DNA of 64,000 bases from Sterolibacterium sp964437515 (lineage in GTDB: Bacteria > Pseudomonadota > Gammaproteobacteria > Burkholderiales > Rhodocyclaceae), in contig CAYTHB010000002.1 in the NCBI GenBank assembly GCA_964437515.1, forward strand, positions 51,779-115,778, given 5' to 3'. Positions 63,314-64,000 of the stretch are shown here, one piece after another; position 1 is the first letter of the stretch; every line of letters begins with the position of its first letter. A program made the translations under genes and the position numbers. A model generated the notes under the pieces. The model worked only from the letters and a program-made list of their open reading frames with translations. It did not search any database and was not told the origin of the DNA.

Positions 63314-63895
63314 CAAAAGTCGTCGCTGGCGACACGGCGCTTGAGGTTGGGGAGCCCCTGCGGGGCGGACGGGAGCGAGGCTGCCGAGGCGGGAACGAGC
63401 AACGTAGTGCGAGCCGCCGCAGGCAGACCCGCCGGGCGGGCGGGGGAACAACGTCACCTTCCGCGCAGCGCCCGAATAGACAGCCTGAGCAAAGCGAACT
63501 GACATAGCCGTTGTCCGGGCCGGGGCGCAAGACATAACCGACCCTTCTGCGAACCCGCAGGGCGCGAAGCGGTGCTGACACCAAGCCAACTTGGTTGGCG
63601 ACTGGCTGCATTTTGCAGAAGGCGCGGTTATGTTAAAGCTCGACGCGCAGCGGCGAATTTACCCCGGCTCGGCTGCGTGACATTCGCGCAACGTGCGCTG
63701 ACCCAGTATTCCCCGCCATAGCCACCGAAGCCGTGGGTGGCTTCATCGCCGACGGCGCAGGCGGCGGGCAGTACGCACTCAAGCCAGCCAAACGCAAAAG
63801 TCGGCGCTGGCGGGACGGCGATAGTAGGAGAGACAAAGCCGTGACGCGGCTTTTTCGCGTGACGGCGTGGTTCAGATTACGACACGGTAGCCGCC
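63314..63895 (+). repeat. Inverted island repeat, copy B
   Basis: About 580 bp similar, in opposite orientation, to 52878-53440. In order: 26-bp motif (63314-63339), the GC-rich block, hairpin (63532-63633), a variable stretch, second motif (63795-63820) and a terminator-like hairpin (AAAGCCG 63835-63841 / CGGCTTT 63847-63853, then T's). Both copies keep the frame GAGGGQ ... KSRRW, but the rest of that frame is short and lacks protein character. Confidence 0.8.
63532..63633 (+). other. attC-like hairpin B
   Basis: End arms ACATAAC (63532-63538) and GTTATGT (63627-63633), paired CG/CG, internal bulge ACC opposite GCG, inner arms CTTCTGC (63544-63550) and GCAGAAG (63615-63621), apical part starting GAACCCGC. 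Length 102 nt. Relative to hairpin A the inner arms and the two adjoining pairs have changed on both strands together, while the end boxes, bulge and apical start are the same. Confidence 0.6.
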
Positions 63896-64000
63896 TGCAA
63901 GCCGCAAGCTGGCGAGCGGTCTTTTCGCTGGCCGGCGCAGTGGTGCAGCGGCGGCGGGGCAGGAGGTGCGGCGGTGATCGGAGGCACTGAGCCGTGGCGC

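Larger units (their letters stand above)
63285..64000. other. Non-coding tail of the island, to the window edge
   Basis: More than 700 bp without a believable gene after the primase. It holds repeat B (63314-63895) with its hairpin. From about 63895 to the edge I see GC-rich sequence only. The island continues beyond the window; its right end and the intact tRNA are not visible. Confidence 0.7.

Noticed and set aside
53123..63633. Calling the region a true integron
   Set aside because: The two hairpins face opposite ways, there is no intI-type integrase or attI, and the end box GTTATGT deviates from the consensus. Only attC-like is justified.
1..64000. CRISPR arrays and rRNA genes
   Set aside because: No regularly spaced direct repeats of the right size and no rRNA-like sequence were seen on either strand.

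Overview
The window is chromosomal DNA from a Gram-negative proteobacterium, most likely a betaproteobacterium (possibly the Nitrosomonadales/Gallionellales side). This rests on the gene order yceF / yceD-rpmF-plsX-fabH-fabD-fabG-acpP-fabF, the ribF-ileS-lspA-fkpB-ispH run, RNase E beside rluC, and a type IV pilus minor-pilin cluster next to moaA-mobA-moeA. The taxonomic call is inference from gene content and order; no search was run.

Region 1 (1-50 kb) is core genome, densely packed and often translationally coupled. In order it holds: the end of an ornithine aminotransferase; a Fic protein with an altered catalytic motif; recJ and its coupled upstream partner; lolC-lolD and comEC (lipoprotein sorting, DNA uptake); a YoaK/DUF1275 membrane protein; rne; rluC with a HAD phosphatase, a Rieske protein and sppA; an SDR; yceF; the fatty-acid synthesis operon with a strong promoter upstream of yceD; a YgfX-like protein, nadB and queG; tsaE-amiC; ribF-ileS-lspA-fkpB-ispH; a TonB-like protein; pilE-fimT-pilV-pilW-pilX-pilY1; moaA-mobA-moeA; a PAS-GGDEF cyclase; and an RsuA/RluF-type pseudouridine synthase. 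Two inverted copies of a small intergenic repeat lie after comEC and between fabG and acpP. The first supplies the last codons of the DUF1275 gene.

Region 2 (about 50.56 kb to the right edge and beyond) is an integrated island with visibly higher GC. Its left edge is a 45-nt 3' half of a tRNA-Pro(GGG) gene, still followed by the tRNA's own terminator. Next come a P4-type tyrosine integrase, a toxin-antitoxin pair, a 1595-aa SF1 helicase/Vsr-like nuclease fusion that looks like a stand-alone defence protein, two coupled genes I do not recognise, an AlpA-type regulator, and a satellite-phage-type primase/helicase. The intact tRNA and the right end should lie outside the window.

The most unusual signal is in the island. 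Two inverted copies of a roughly 0.57-kb non-coding repeat (about 52.88-53.44 and 63.31-63.89 kb) bracket the helicase-to-primase block. Each contains a hairpin of about 103 nt whose end arms are conserved, whose inner arms differ between copies yet stay perfectly paired, and whose internal bulge is identical. The layout resembles an integron attC site, but no integron integrase is present. A motif of about 26 bp (core AGTCGGCGCTGG) occurs seven times at gene junctions, in the repeats and once inside the primase gene. I could not run alignments, folding or database searches; boundaries and family names come from reading the sequence.
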